Positions 53,419-62,053 of a stretch of 64,000 bases of DNA are shown piece by piece (within the stretch, counting starts at the first letter, position 1; the number at the start of each line of letters is the position of its first letter). The notes beneath the pieces were generated by a model. That model saw only the letters and a list, made by a program, of their open reading frames with translations. It was not told the DNA's origin and made no database searches. Made by a program: the position numbers and the translations under genes. Source of the DNA: UMGS172 sp045546915 (lineage in GTDB: Bacteria; Bacillota; Clostridia; Oscillospirales; Acutalibacteraceae); assembly GCA_045546915.1 (NCBI GenBank), contig JAZQDU010000008.1:1-64000 (forward strand), in the 5' to 3' direction.

Positions 53419-54408
53419 ATGAACATCAAGAGAGTTTTATCATTAGTTATTTGCGTAGTGTTAAGCCTTGTGTGTTTTGCCGGATGCGGTAAAGGAAAAG
53501 AAACAGTGTTGATTTACACAAGTCAAGAGGATTATGTTATTGAAGATTTAAAAGTAAGACTTGAGGAAAAATTTCCCGATTACGATATAGTTATTGAGTA
53601 TATGTCGACCGGTGACCATGCTGCAAAACTTCTTGCAGAGGGTAAGGAGACCGACTGCGATATCACTTATGACCTTGAGTATCCTTATATGCAGAAGTTG
53701 GATGAAAAGGGATTTTTAGCAAATATTACTGAAATCATCGATGTAAATGCGTACGCAAAAGAGTTGCTTGAGAGTGATACTTATATTCCTCAACTTCGTA
53801 ACGGCGGTGCGATTATCATCAATACTGAATTGCTTGCCGAAAAAGGTCTTAGTGAGCCTAAAAGTTATCAAGATTTGTTGAATCCTCAGTATCGCGGACT
53901 TATTTGTATGCCAAGTCCCAAATCGTCGGGCACAGGTTATATGTTCTTACATTCGCTTGTAAATGCTTGGGGCGAGGACGCAGCGTTTAATTATTTTGAT
54001 GCTTTGAGTGAAAATGTTTATCAGTTTACTGCTTCGGGTTCCGGCCCTATTAACGCACTTTTACAAGGTGAGGCTGTAATTGGTCTTGGTATGACCAGTG
54101 CTGCTGCAAATAAAATTACCGATGCACAGGCACCTTTTAAAATTGTTTTCTTTGAAGAAGGCTCACCTTACTCTATGTACGGACAGGGGATAATAGAAGG
54201 CAAGCAAGAGAGGGAATGTGTAAAAGAAGTATTTAAGTATTTGGCTGAAGAATATCCTGATATTTTATGTTCTAAATATTTCCCTGAGCGCATCTTTGAG
54301 GAAAAGACGTTCTCGGCACCTAATTATCCCGAAAATATTAAGTATGCCGATATGAGTAATTCCACCCCCGAAGAAAAAGAGAGGTTACTTGCAAAGTGGA
54401 AATATTAA
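53419..54408 (+). CDS. ABC transporter substrate-binding lipoprotein (Fe3+/FbpA type)
   Basis: 329 residues. Signal peptide with lipobox CFAGCGKG. The start VLIYTSQEDYVIEDLK and the segments GGAIIINTELL and PSPKSSGTGY place it in the family of iron(III)/2-aminoethylphosphonate/thiamine binding proteins (SBP_bac_6/8). Followed by ATPase and a fused double permease, as in FbpABC. Ferric ion is the usual substrate; phosphonate is an alternative. Confidence 0.82.
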   Translation: MNIKRVLSLVICVVLSLVCFAGCGKGKETVLIYTSQEDYVIEDLKVRLEEKFPDYDIVIEYMSTGDHAAKLLAEGKETDCDITYDLEYPYMQKLDEKGFLANITEIIDVNAYAKELLESDTYIPQLRNGGAIIINTELLAEKGLSEPKSYQDLLNPQYRGLICMPSPKSSGTGYMFLHSLVNAWGEDAAFNYFDALSENVYQFTASGSGPINALLQGEAVIGLGMTSAAANKITDAQAPFKIVFFEEGSPYSMYGQGIIEGKQERECVKEVFKYLAEEYPDILCSKYFPERIFEEKTFSAPNYPENIKYADMSNSTPEEKERLLAKWKY

Positions 54409-55172
54409 GCAAAAGTAAAAAACTTGAAATAAGAAATCTTTACAAGCGTTACGGTGAAAACGTAACGCTTGATAACGTTAGTTTTGATGTTTATGACGGT
54501 GAGTTTCTGTCTATATTAGGTCCATCGGGCTGTGGAAAAACAACAATTCTCCGCATACTCGTAGGACTTCTTGAACCTACAAGCGGGTCAGTTTTTGCTG
54601 ACGGAAAAGATATAACCAAAGCGGCACCAAACGAACGTGGAATGGGCATTGTGTTCCAAAATTTTGCATTGTTTGAAAATATGACGGTATTGAAAAACGT
54701 TGCTTATGCCCTTAAAATCAATAAGAAAACCAAAGCAAACGCAATTGAAACGGCAAAAGCCATGCTCCAAACAATGGGGCTTTCAGAGCATATGAACAAA
54801 AAGCCGTCGTCTTTGTCAGGCGGACAGCAGCAGCGTGTCGCGATTGCAAGGACTTTAGTGCTTAATCCCGATATCATTTTGTTTGATGAGCCGATGAGTG
54901 CGCTGGACGTTGATACAAGAATTGCATTAAGGCGCGAACTTAAAGAGATTCAGAAGAAGTATGGTACAACAATGATATACATAACCCACGACCAAGAGGA
55001 GGCTTTTGCTCTCTCTGACCGTATTATGGTTATGGATAATGCTCGACTTATTCAGCTGGATACTCCGCAGAACATCGTTAAAAACCCTGCAAACGATTAT
55101 GTAAAAACCTTTGTTGTTGATAATTTGCAGGCAAAATATGATTCAATTAAAAACTATGTGGGTGACCTCTGA
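54396..55172 (+). CDS. ABC transporter ATP-binding protein (FbpC/PotA type)
   Basis: 258 residues, GTG start overlapping the previous gene by 13 bases. Walker A GPSGCGKTT, signature LSGGQQQRVAIA, Walker B IILFDEPMSALD, switch histidine YITHDQEEAF. Lacks the long C-terminal regulatory domain of PotA/MalK. Energises import with the neighbouring permease. Confidence 0.92.
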   Translation: MEILSKSKKLEIRNLYKRYGENVTLDNVSFDVYDGEFLSILGPSGCGKTTILRILVGLLEPTSGSVFADGKDITKAAPNERGMGIVFQNFALFENMTVLKNVAYALKINKKTKANAIETAKAMLQTMGLSEHMNKKPSSLSGGQQQRVAIARTLVLNPDIILFDEPMSALDVDTRIALRRELKEIQKKYGTTMIYITHDQEEAFALSDRIMVMDNARLIQLDTPQNIVKNPANDYVKTFVVDNLQAKYDSIKNYVGDL

Positions 55173-56770
55173 TGAAAAGTAGTTTAAAACCGGTAAGAAA
55201 ACGCGGTGTCGAGGTCTATAAGTTAATAATGATGTGCGTTTTTTCCGTTTGCCTTTTGTTGCCTATTGGCAGTATGATTTTAGGCATGACGGGGGAAGAT
55301 TTCGTTAAAGTTTTCACCTCGCACGATATCGGAAAAATTATCGGCAATTCGCTTTTAGTATCGCTTACGGCGACGGCAATAACGGTTGTTGTTGCATATT
55401 TTCTTGCAGTCAGCGTTGAACGAACAACCATAAAAGGCAAGGCTGTTTTTGGTGTTATAATGTTGTTACCGATGCTTGTTCCGTCAATTTCGCACGGTAC
55501 GGGGCTTGTAATGTTGTTTGGAAACAGCGGTATAATAACCAAAACATTCGGACTTTCTTCCAATATATACGGTTTTTGGGGAATAGTTGCAGGTTCATTT
55601 CTCTATTCTTGTCCGGTTGCTTTTATAATGCTTCGAGATATTATGCGTTATGAAAACGGGTCACCGTACGAGGCTGCTACAATTTTAGGCATACCCAAAT
55701 GGCGTAGGTTTACCGGAATAACGCTTCCGTTTTTGAGAAAGCCCTTAATTTCGGTGGTTTTTTCGGTTTTCACTTTGGTTGTTACCGATTATGGCGTGCC
55801 TGTAACGGTTGGCGGAAAGTATAAAACTATTGCGTCGGTTATGTATCAGGACGTTATCGGACAAAGTAATTTCGGCAAGGGCACCGTTTATGGTGTAATG
55901 TTGCTTGTGCCCGCAATATTGGCATTTGTTATTGACTTTTTAAATAAAGACAAAGGCAATATGGGTTATGTTACAACCAAGGTCACACCGTCTAAAAGCA
56001 TTGTGGCAAAGGCTGCCGCATACGGTCTTTGCAGCGTTGTAAGTGTGTTTATTCTTTTGCCTATTGTGTCGTTTTTAGTGTTGGGATTTTCTAAAAGATA
56101 TCCTAACGATAAAAGTTTTTCGTTTGATAATTTTAAAAACGTTTTTAAGTCAAAAGGTGATGAATATCTGCTCAATTCAGTGCTAATTGCACTTGCGGTG
56201 GCTTTAATAGGTGTTACAATTGCTTTCATAACGGCATATTTTACCGCAAGAGCAAAAGGCGGGTTATCTAAAGCCTTGCACCTGATATCAATAACGGCCA
56301 TGGCTGTACCCGGTATAGTGTTGGGACTTTCGTATGTTATTTTTTATAAAGGAAGTTTTGTTTACGGCACAGTGATTATTTTAATTATGGTAAACATTGT
56401 TCACTTTATAGCCTCGCCGTACCTTATGATGTATAATTCGTTTGCCAAGATAAATGAAAATCTTGAAGAGGTCGGTCAAACTTTGGGCATTGGCAGATTT
56501 AGAATGGTAAAAGATGTTTTACTGCCGCAAAGTATTTCAACCTTGGCTGAAATGTTTTTGTACTTTTTCGTAAACAGTATGATGACCATATCTGCAGTAT
56601 CGTTCCTCTCAACCGCTGCAACCAAACCCATTTCGCTTATGATAAACCAGTTTAACGATTTGGGTAAATTTGGTAATGTTGGTGTTGTGTCGTTGCTGAT
56701 ATTGGTAATAAACCTTACCCTTCATGCAGTGATAGCGTTGGTAAAATTCAGGTTAAAAAAGGCAAAATAA
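55172..56770 (+). CDS. ABC transporter permease, duplicated (FbpB type)
   Basis: 532 residues with about twelve membrane segments in two homologous halves. EAA-like loops are at YEAATILGIPKWRRF and LEEVGQTLGIGRFRM. Such fused permeases are typical of ferric iron importers. Starts on the last base of the ATPase stop. Closed by the hairpin that follows. Confidence 0.9.
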   Translation: MKSSLKPVRKRGVEVYKLIMMCVFSVCLLLPIGSMILGMTGEDFVKVFTSHDIGKIIGNSLLVSLTATAITVVVAYFLAVSVERTTIKGKAVFGVIMLLPMLVPSISHGTGLVMLFGNSGIITKTFGLSSNIYGFWGIVAGSFLYSCPVAFIMLRDIMRYENGSPYEAATILGIPKWRRFTGITLPFLRKPLISVVFSVFTLVVTDYGVPVTVGGKYKTIASVMYQDVIGQSNFGKGTVYGVMLLVPAILAFVIDFLNKDKGNMGYVTTKVTPSKSIVAKAAAYGLCSVVSVFILLPIVSFLVLGFSKRYPNDKSFSFDNFKNVFKSKGDEYLLNSVLIALAVALIGVTIAFITAYFTARAKGGLSKALHLISITAMAVPGIVLGLSYVIFYKGSFVYGTVIILIMVNIVHFIASPYLMMYNSFAKINENLEEVGQTLGIGRFRMVKDVLLPQSISTLAEMFLYFFVNSMMTISAVSFLSTAATKPISLMINQFNDLGKFGNVGVVSLLILVINLTLHAVIALVKFRLKKAK

Positions 56771-56832
56771 AAAAATCCTCGAACTAACGCTCACGCCCCA
56801 TAGGGCGTGGGCAAAACGTTCGAGGATTTTTA
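56768..56832. terminator. Branched bidirectional terminator
   Basis: Outer stem AAATCCTCGAAC / GTTCGAGGATTT encloses an inner stem CACGCCC / GGGCGTG; A-run and T-run flank it. Serves the permease gene and the convergent glyS. Confidence 0.85.
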
Positions 56833-56842
56833 GTTTTAAAAA

Positions 56843-58222
56843 TTAAAAATCAAGTTTCGACTTGATAAAAGCACCAAGTTCTTCTATTTTAACACGTTCT
56901 TGTTGCATCGTATCGCGGTCACGAATGGTAACGCATCCATCGGTTTCCGACTCAAAGTCATAAGTAATGCAGAACGGCGTGCCGATTTCGTCCTGACGGC
57001 GGTAACGCTTGCCAATAGAACCTGCGTCGTCAAAATCAATCATATAATCTTTGCAGAGCATATCGCGAACCTTGCTTGCTTGCTCGGAAAGTTTCTTCGA
57101 AAGGGGAAGAACAGCAGCCTTGAAAGGTGCTAATGCGGGATGCAAGTGAAGTACTACACGTACGTCGTTCCTTTCGGCGTCGACAACCTCTTCGTCATAA
57201 GCGTCGCAAAGGAAAGCAAGCAATACGCGGTCACAACCCAAAGACGGCTCAACAACGTAAGGAATATATTTCTCGTTGGTTTCGGGGTCGAAGTATTCTA
57301 AAGTTTTACCGCTGGCTTCCTGATGACGGCCAAGGTCGTAATTAGTACGGTCAGCAATACCCCAAAGCTCGCCCCATCCAAACGGGAAAAGGAACTCGAT
57401 ATCGGTAGTAGCCTTAGAATAGAAAGAAAGTTCTTCCTTTTCATGGTCGCGCATACGGATATTTTCTTCCTTTATGCCAAGGTTCAAGAGCCAATTTTTG
57501 CAATAATCTTTCCAGTAATAGAACCACTCAAGGTCTGTATTGGGTTTGCAGAAGAACTCACATTCCATCTGTTCAAACTCGCGGGTACGGAAAATAAAGT
57601 TACCGGGAGTGATTTCATTTCTGAACGATTTGCCTATCTGACAAACACCAAAGGGCAATTTTTTACGGGTGGTACGCTGAATGTTTGCAAAGTTAACAAA
57701 AATACCCTGAGCAGTTTCGGGACGGAGGTAAACTTCGTTTTTAACGTCCTCGGTTACACCTATAAAGGTTTTAAACATAAGATTGAATTTACGGATATTG
57801 GTAAAGTTTTTGCTTCCGCAATCGGGGCAGGCAATACCGTTTTCCTTAATGTATTCTTCCATCTGTTCAAAGTCCATACCTTCGGCATGACCGCCGGCGT
57901 CTTCAATAAGTTTGTCGGCTCTGTGACGTGCACGGCAATCCTTACAGTCCATAAGAGGGTCAGAAAAACCGCCAACGTGACCGCTGGTCACCCAGGTTTC
58001 GGGATTCATGATAATAGCCGAATCAAGACCTACGTTATAGGGTGACTCCTGAACAAACTTTTTAAACCATGCTTTTTTTACATTGTTTTTGAGTTCAACA
58101 CCTAAAGGGCCGTAGTCCCAACTGTTGGAAAGACCTCCGTAAATTTCTGAACCGGCATAAACAAATCCACGGTTTTTGGCAAGATTAACAACAGTTTCCA
58201 TGTTTTTGTCTTGATTTAACAT
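56843..58222 (-). CDS. glyS: Glycine--tRNA ligase (dimeric class II)
   Basis: 459 residues from ATG at 58222, spaced 7 bases after GGAGG; the in-frame TTG at 58228 is too near it. Motifs include [60 protein letters not shown]-like motif 2, and the C-terminal anticodon domain ([10 protein letters not shown]). A zinc-type insertion CKDC...CPDC is present. The 5' leader is only about 35 bases, so unlike many Firmicutes glyS genes it has no T-box. Confidence 0.96.
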   Translation of the reverse strand: [459 protein letters not shown]

Positions 58223-58261
58223 ATCCAAACCTCCATATTAACGCAAAAATCATATAGAATA

Positions 58262-58289
58262 AGTATATAACTTTTTTAGGTTTTGTCAA
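58262..58289 (-). promoter_or_regulatory. Promoter of glyS
   Basis: Minus strand TTGACA (58289-58284) and TATACT (58267-58262), 16-base spacer. Confidence 0.7.
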
Positions 58290-58339
58290 GAAATATCGGC
58301 TAATTTTAGACATAAAATCTCTTTATGTGTTTGTCGAGT

Positions 58340-58368
58340 TTGACTTTTCAAATATAATGTTATATAAT
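58340..58368 (+). promoter_or_regulatory. Promoter of the sugar transferase operon
   Basis: TTGACT 58340-58345 and TATAAT 58363-58368, 17-base spacer. Confidence 0.75.
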
Positions 58369-58439
58369 AAATTCGGTTATTTACATTTATTGATGTGTAA
58401 AGATGAGTGGATTAATCCTTTCGAAAGGCGGTGTGACCT

Positions 58440-59792
58440 GTGCAGTTGCTTGTTAAGTTTAGAAATACTTTAATGTTCTTTTTAAAGGCACTTATGGTCT
58501 TTACGCTTACGGCAGGCTTTTTGGGTGTGTGGAAGAATTATTACAGTGAAGTTCGTGCCGGACTTGGAAATTATGCTGTTGTTTTCGTTTATGTTGTAAT
58601 ATTTTTAATATTCGGTTCGATATATGACGGCTTTAAGGTCGGTATAGTCAGAGTGCACGAGATGTCGTACAGTCTGTCTTTAGCACTTTTGTTTTCCAAT
58701 TTCATTATTTACATAGTTTTAAGCCTTATTGCGGGTAAAATTTTAGCCCCATGGGCTATGATGGTTCTTATGGTTGTTCAGGTTGCAATGATAGTTGTGT
58801 TGACTTATACTTTGAGTCATGTGTATTATGCACTGTATAAGGCAAGAAGGGTTTTAGCGGTTTTTGCCGTCGAAAACCGTAATGACATCATTAAGAAAAT
58901 GCAACTTATACGCGATAGGTTTATTCTTGATAAGGGTATTACAATAGACCGGTCTATTGATGAAATCAAGGCTGAGATAGATAAATTTGATACTGTGTTA
59001 ATCTGCGATTTTGACCCATCGTTAAAGGCTGAGTTGCTTAAATATTGCTACGCAAACAATAAGCGAATTTACTTTTTACCGTCATCGACCGATACAGTTT
59101 TAAACGGTAGTTATCCTGTGCAGATATTTGATACACCGGTCTTGTTTTTGCATAACGGCGGCTTTTCTATGGAACAGAGAATGATAAAACGTGCTGTTGA
59201 TGTTTTGCTTTCGTCTATCGGAATAATAATTTTAAGCCCTATTATGCTTTTGACGGCACTTGCTATTAAAATTGACGATGGCGGTCCGGTGATTTTTAAA
59301 CAGAAAAGAGTAACCAGAAATCAGAGGATATTTAATATATACAAATTCCGTTCAATGAAGGAAAGTAAGACTGATGAGGTTAAAAAAACTACCGTTGACG
59401 ATGACCGCGTGACGAGGGTTGGCAAGATTATTCGACCGCTTAGAATTGATGAAATGCCACAGTTATTTAACATTTTGTTTGGCGATATGTCGGTCGTGGG
59501 TCCGAGACCTGAAATGGTGGAACTTGTTGAAGATTATTCAAAACTTTTCCCCGATTTTAGATTGCGTCACAGGGTAAAGGCAGGTCTTACGGGATACGCT
59601 CAAATATACGGCAAATATAATACAACTCCTCAGAATAAACTTAATATGGACCTGCATTATATTGAGCATTATTCGTTGCTTGAAGACATTAGGCTTATTG
59701 CTATGACGGTTAAAATTTTATTTGTAAGAGAGAGTACCGAAGGCTTTTCGGAAGCCGACAGTCGCCTTAAAGCGAAAAATAAAGACCAATAA
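58440..59792 (+). CDS. Polyprenyl-phosphate sugar phosphotransferase (exopolysaccharide initiation)
   Basis: 450 residues, GTG start. Four N-terminal membrane helices, a CoA-binding-like cytoplasmic domain, one more helix (about 255-275), then the bacterial sugar transferase domain. Its motifs are FKQKRVTRNQ, FNIYKFRSM, DEMPQLFNILFGDMSVVGPRPE and GLTGYAQIYGKYNT. Transfers a sugar-1-phosphate to undecaprenyl phosphate to start a surface polysaccharide. The following nucleotidyltransferase may supply the sugar nucleotide. Confidence 0.9.
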   Translation: MQLLVKFRNTLMFFLKALMVFTLTAGFLGVWKNYYSEVRAGLGNYAVVFVYVVIFLIFGSIYDGFKVGIVRVHEMSYSLSLALLFSNFIIYIVLSLIAGKILAPWAMMVLMVVQVAMIVVLTYTLSHVYYALYKARRVLAVFAVENRNDIIKKMQLIRDRFILDKGITIDRSIDEIKAEIDKFDTVLICDFDPSLKAELLKYCYANNKRIYFLPSSTDTVLNGSYPVQIFDTPVLFLHNGGFSMEQRMIKRAVDVLLSSIGIIILSPIMLLTALAIKIDDGGPVIFKQKRVTRNQRIFNIYKFRSMKESKTDEVKKTTVDDDRVTRVGKIIRPLRIDEMPQLFNILFGDMSVVGPRPEMVELVEDYSKLFPDFRLRHRVKAGLTGYAQIYGKYNTTPQNKLNMDLHYIEHYSLLEDIRLIAMTVKILFVRESTEGFSEADSRLKAKNKDQ

Positions 59793-59811
59793 ACCTTTAG
59801 GAGGTATTTTT

Positions 59812-60678
59812 ATGGATATGACACTTGTAGTTATGGCTGCAGGCATGGGTAGCCGTTTTGGTGGGCTTAAGCAGGTTGCTGCGGTTGGCCCTAACGGTGA
59901 GGCTATACTTGACTTTTCGGTTTATGATGCGAAAAGAGCCGGATTTAGTAAGGTTGTGTTTGTTATTAAACACAGTATCGAACAAGAATTTAAAAGTACT
60001 GTTGGAAAACGAGTAGAAAAAATTCTCCCTGTTGAGTATGTTTTCCAAGAACTTGATGACCTCCCACATGGATTTACCGTACCCGAAGGAAGAGAAAAGC
60101 CTTGGGGTACAGGCCAGGCAATTCTTTGCTGTAAAGATGTTGTAAAAACACCGTTTGCCGTTATCAACGCTGACGATTTTTACGGAACTTCGGCTTTTAC
60201 AAAAATTGCAGAAGGTCTTAAGGGTGACGGATATTGCATGGTTGGATTTAAACTTTGCAATACTGTAACTGAAAACGGTACCGTTTCGCGCGGTGTTTGT
60301 TCGGTTGATGATGACGGTAATTTACAGAATGTTACCGAATACACAAAAATTGACGGCAACTGCCACTATTTTGCTGATGATAATGAGGGTGACCTTGCAC
60401 CTGATACGGTCGTTTCAATGAATATGTGGGGCTTTAAACCTGACCTTTTTGAGTATCTTGCGTCAGAATTTGTTATATTTCTTAACGAAAAGCGTGAAGT
60501 TCCTAAAGCCGAATTTTTGTTGCCGGAGGTCGTTGACAAACTTATCAAAAACGGCACCAAAAAAGCAAAAGTGCTGGTTGCTGAGGATAAGTGGTACGGT
60601 GTAACATATAAGGAAGACCTTGATAATGTTGTAAATGCAGTAAAAGCATTTTGTGATGAAGGAAAATATAAATTTTAA
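59812..60678 (+). CDS. Sugar-1-phosphate nucleotidyltransferase
   Basis: 288 residues of the NTP_transferase family: MAAGMGSRFGGLKQ signature at the N-terminus, substrate segment PWGTGQAILCCKD, metal aspartates in INADDFYG. Lacks a left-handed helix C-terminal domain. Makes an activated sugar; which one cannot be said. 19 bases after the transferase gene, TTTAGGAGG site. Confidence 0.87.
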   Translation: MDMTLVVMAAGMGSRFGGLKQVAAVGPNGEAILDFSVYDAKRAGFSKVVFVIKHSIEQEFKSTVGKRVEKILPVEYVFQELDDLPHGFTVPEGREKPWGTGQAILCCKDVVKTPFAVINADDFYGTSAFTKIAEGLKGDGYCMVGFKLCNTVTENGTVSRGVCSVDDDGNLQNVTEYTKIDGNCHYFADDNEGDLAPDTVVSMNMWGFKPDLFEYLASEFVIFLNEKREVPKAEFLLPEVVDKLIKNGTKKAKVLVAEDKWYGVTYKEDLDNVVNAVKAFCDEGKYKF

Positions 60679-60681
60679 GTA

Positions 60682-61239
60682 GTGATGGTTTTGGAAAAAT
60701 ATATCAATGAAATAAAATGTGCCGTAACCGAACTTTTAGAGGTCGCGAATCTCAAGAAGGGTGATGTATTGGTAGTAGGTTGTTCAACAAGTGAAATTGT
60801 CGGCAGTAAAATCGGTACAAACTCAGTGCCGGAAGTTGCCGAAACTGTGTGCGGTGCCATAAACGACATTCTTTCACAAAAGGGGATATACCTTGCGGCA
60901 CAGTGCTGTGAACACCTTAACCGTGCACTTATAGTAGAAGAAGAACTTGCAAAGGCTAAAGGGTGGGACATAGTTAATGTAGTTCCGCAACCTAAGGCAG
61001 GCGGCTCGTTTGCAACTGCGGCGTATAAATTATTTGAAAATGCGGTGGCAGTTGAAACAATAAAGGCAGATGCAGGCATTGACATCGGTCAAACGCTTAT
61101 AGGTATGCATTTAAAGTCGGTTGCCGTTCCTGTAAGGCTTGTACAAAAAACGGTCGGTGAGGCTATTCTTTCGGCCGCCAGGGTAAGACCTAAGTTTATA
61201 GGTGGTTGCAGAGCAGTATATAATGAAAATTTAATGTAA
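60682..61239 (+). CDS. UPF0340/TIGR01440 family protein
   Basis: 185 residues. GDVLVVGCSTSEIVGSKIG, AAQCCEHLNRALIVE and PKAGGSFATAAY match the YwlG-like UPF0340 family, whose function is unknown. The start is uncertain (GTG 60682 or ATG 60685) with no clear ribosome binding site; 3 bases after the previous stop, so likely coupled. Ends at a strong terminator. Confidence 0.9.
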   Translation: MMVLEKYINEIKCAVTELLEVANLKKGDVLVVGCSTSEIVGSKIGTNSVPEVAETVCGAINDILSQKGIYLAAQCCEHLNRALIVEEELAKAKGWDIVNVVPQPKAGGSFATAAYKLFENAVAVETIKADAGIDIGQTLIGMHLKSVAVPVRLVQKTVGEAILSAARVRPKFIGGCRAVYNENLM

Positions 61240-61240
61240 A

Positions 61241-61277
61241 AAAAACGCGTTGTTCGTACGAACAAGGCGTTTTTTGT
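61241..61277. terminator. Bidirectional terminator
   Basis: Hairpin AACGC-GTTGTTCG-TA-CGAACAA-GCGTT with flanking A and T runs between the convergent UPF0340 gene and the small lipoprotein gene. Confidence 0.9.
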
Positions 61278-61281
61278 TTTA

Positions 61282-61605
61282 TTATTCGGGTTTTGTTTCA
61301 ACTTCAATTGAAACGGTGCCCCACAGTTCTAAAATATCACTGATTGTAAGTTCTGAAGAACTGCTTTCGGTTGAAGAACCGGAAGAACCATCTTTTGAAG
61401 ATTCAGATGATGGAGTGTCAGAAGAGGTATTTGATGTTGTATCAGAATCAGTACCTTCTGTTGTAGTGCCTGATGATGAATTGTCGGATGTTGTGCTTTC
61501 GGTCGATTCAACAGTTGAATTGCTGTCGGTGTTGTCGGCGTTGCAACCAACAAACAGGCCGAAAACCAACAATATTGAAAGAAGTAAAATTATAACTTTA
61601 TTCAT
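61282..61605 (-). CDS. Small Ser/Thr/Asp-rich lipoprotein
   Basis: 107 residues. Signal peptide with lipobox GLFVGCNAD (Cys21). It is followed by about 60 residues made almost entirely of Ser, Thr, Asp, Glu and Gly, and a short C-terminal ILELWGTVSIEVETKPE. Probably a cell-wall-spanning linker or decoy surface peptide. Good AGGAGAT site and consensus promoter. No functional family recognised. Confidence 0.75.
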   Translation of the reverse strand: MNKVIILLLSILLVFGLFVGCNADNTDSNSTVESTESTTSDNSSSGTTTEGTDSDTTSNTSSDTPSSESSKDGSSGSSTESSSSELTISDILELWGTVSIEVETKPE

Positions 61606-61637
61606 AAATAATCTCCTATGTAAATTACTGCTTCAAT

Positions 61638-61666
61638 ATTATACAATACATTTTAATTTTTGTCAA
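61638..61666 (-). promoter_or_regulatory. Promoter of the small lipoprotein
   Basis: Minus strand TTGACA (61666-61661) and TATAAT (61643-61638), 17-base spacer. Confidence 0.85.
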
Positions 61667-61762
61667 ATGTTCGGTTTGCTTTAATGAATTGTGAAAATTT
61701 GTTAATTTTTTGCTTATCGTGAGAGATTAACATAATTTTTTATATGTATTATTAATATACGT

Positions 61763-61884
61763 TTAGTAATCCACGTTATCAACAAGGTTATCCCCAACAA
61801 AGGCAAGGTTTTATGCGAAATAAAGGTCGAATTTTGCGATTGCTGTTTATATATTTGTGGAAAACCTTAATAACTTTTAAGGTT
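61763..61884. other. DnaA-box-like cluster and inverted repeat in AT-rich gap
   Basis: TTATCAACA (61776-61784), TTATCCCCA (61788-61796), TAATCCACG (61767-61775) and, inverted, TGTGGAAAA (61857-61865) resemble DnaA boxes with zero to two mismatches. A perfect inverted repeat AACCTTAA...TTAAGGTT spans 61863-61884. The gap 61667-62053 holds no gene I can support. Confidence 0.3.
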
Positions 61885-61905
61885 ATTTAGTTTACATAAT
61901 TTTGG

Positions 61906-61939
61906 AAATTGTATATTATTTAAACCAAAAATACAATTT
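61906..61939. repeat. Inverted repeat upstream of the modular protein gene
   Basis: AAATTGTAT (61906-61914) and ATACAATTT (61931-61939), 9-base perfect arms around 16 bases. TTGACA follows at 61956 without a convincing -10, so it could be an operator or a stem. Confidence 0.4.
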
Positions 61940-62053
61940 GTATATGTGTTTATACTTGACAAATTTTTTTGTAATTTACTTAAAGTTGCACCAACGTTGT
62001 ATTAGGTCAGAGGGTTAATTGGAAGCTGCGTTTATTTTGATAAGGAGGTAATT

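Noticed and set aside
57323..58045. 240-residue plus-strand frame
   Set aside because: Antisense to glyS, no ribosome binding site, composition of a shadow frame.
58223..58440. T-box before glyS
   Set aside because: The minus-strand leader is too short and no T-box motif is present.
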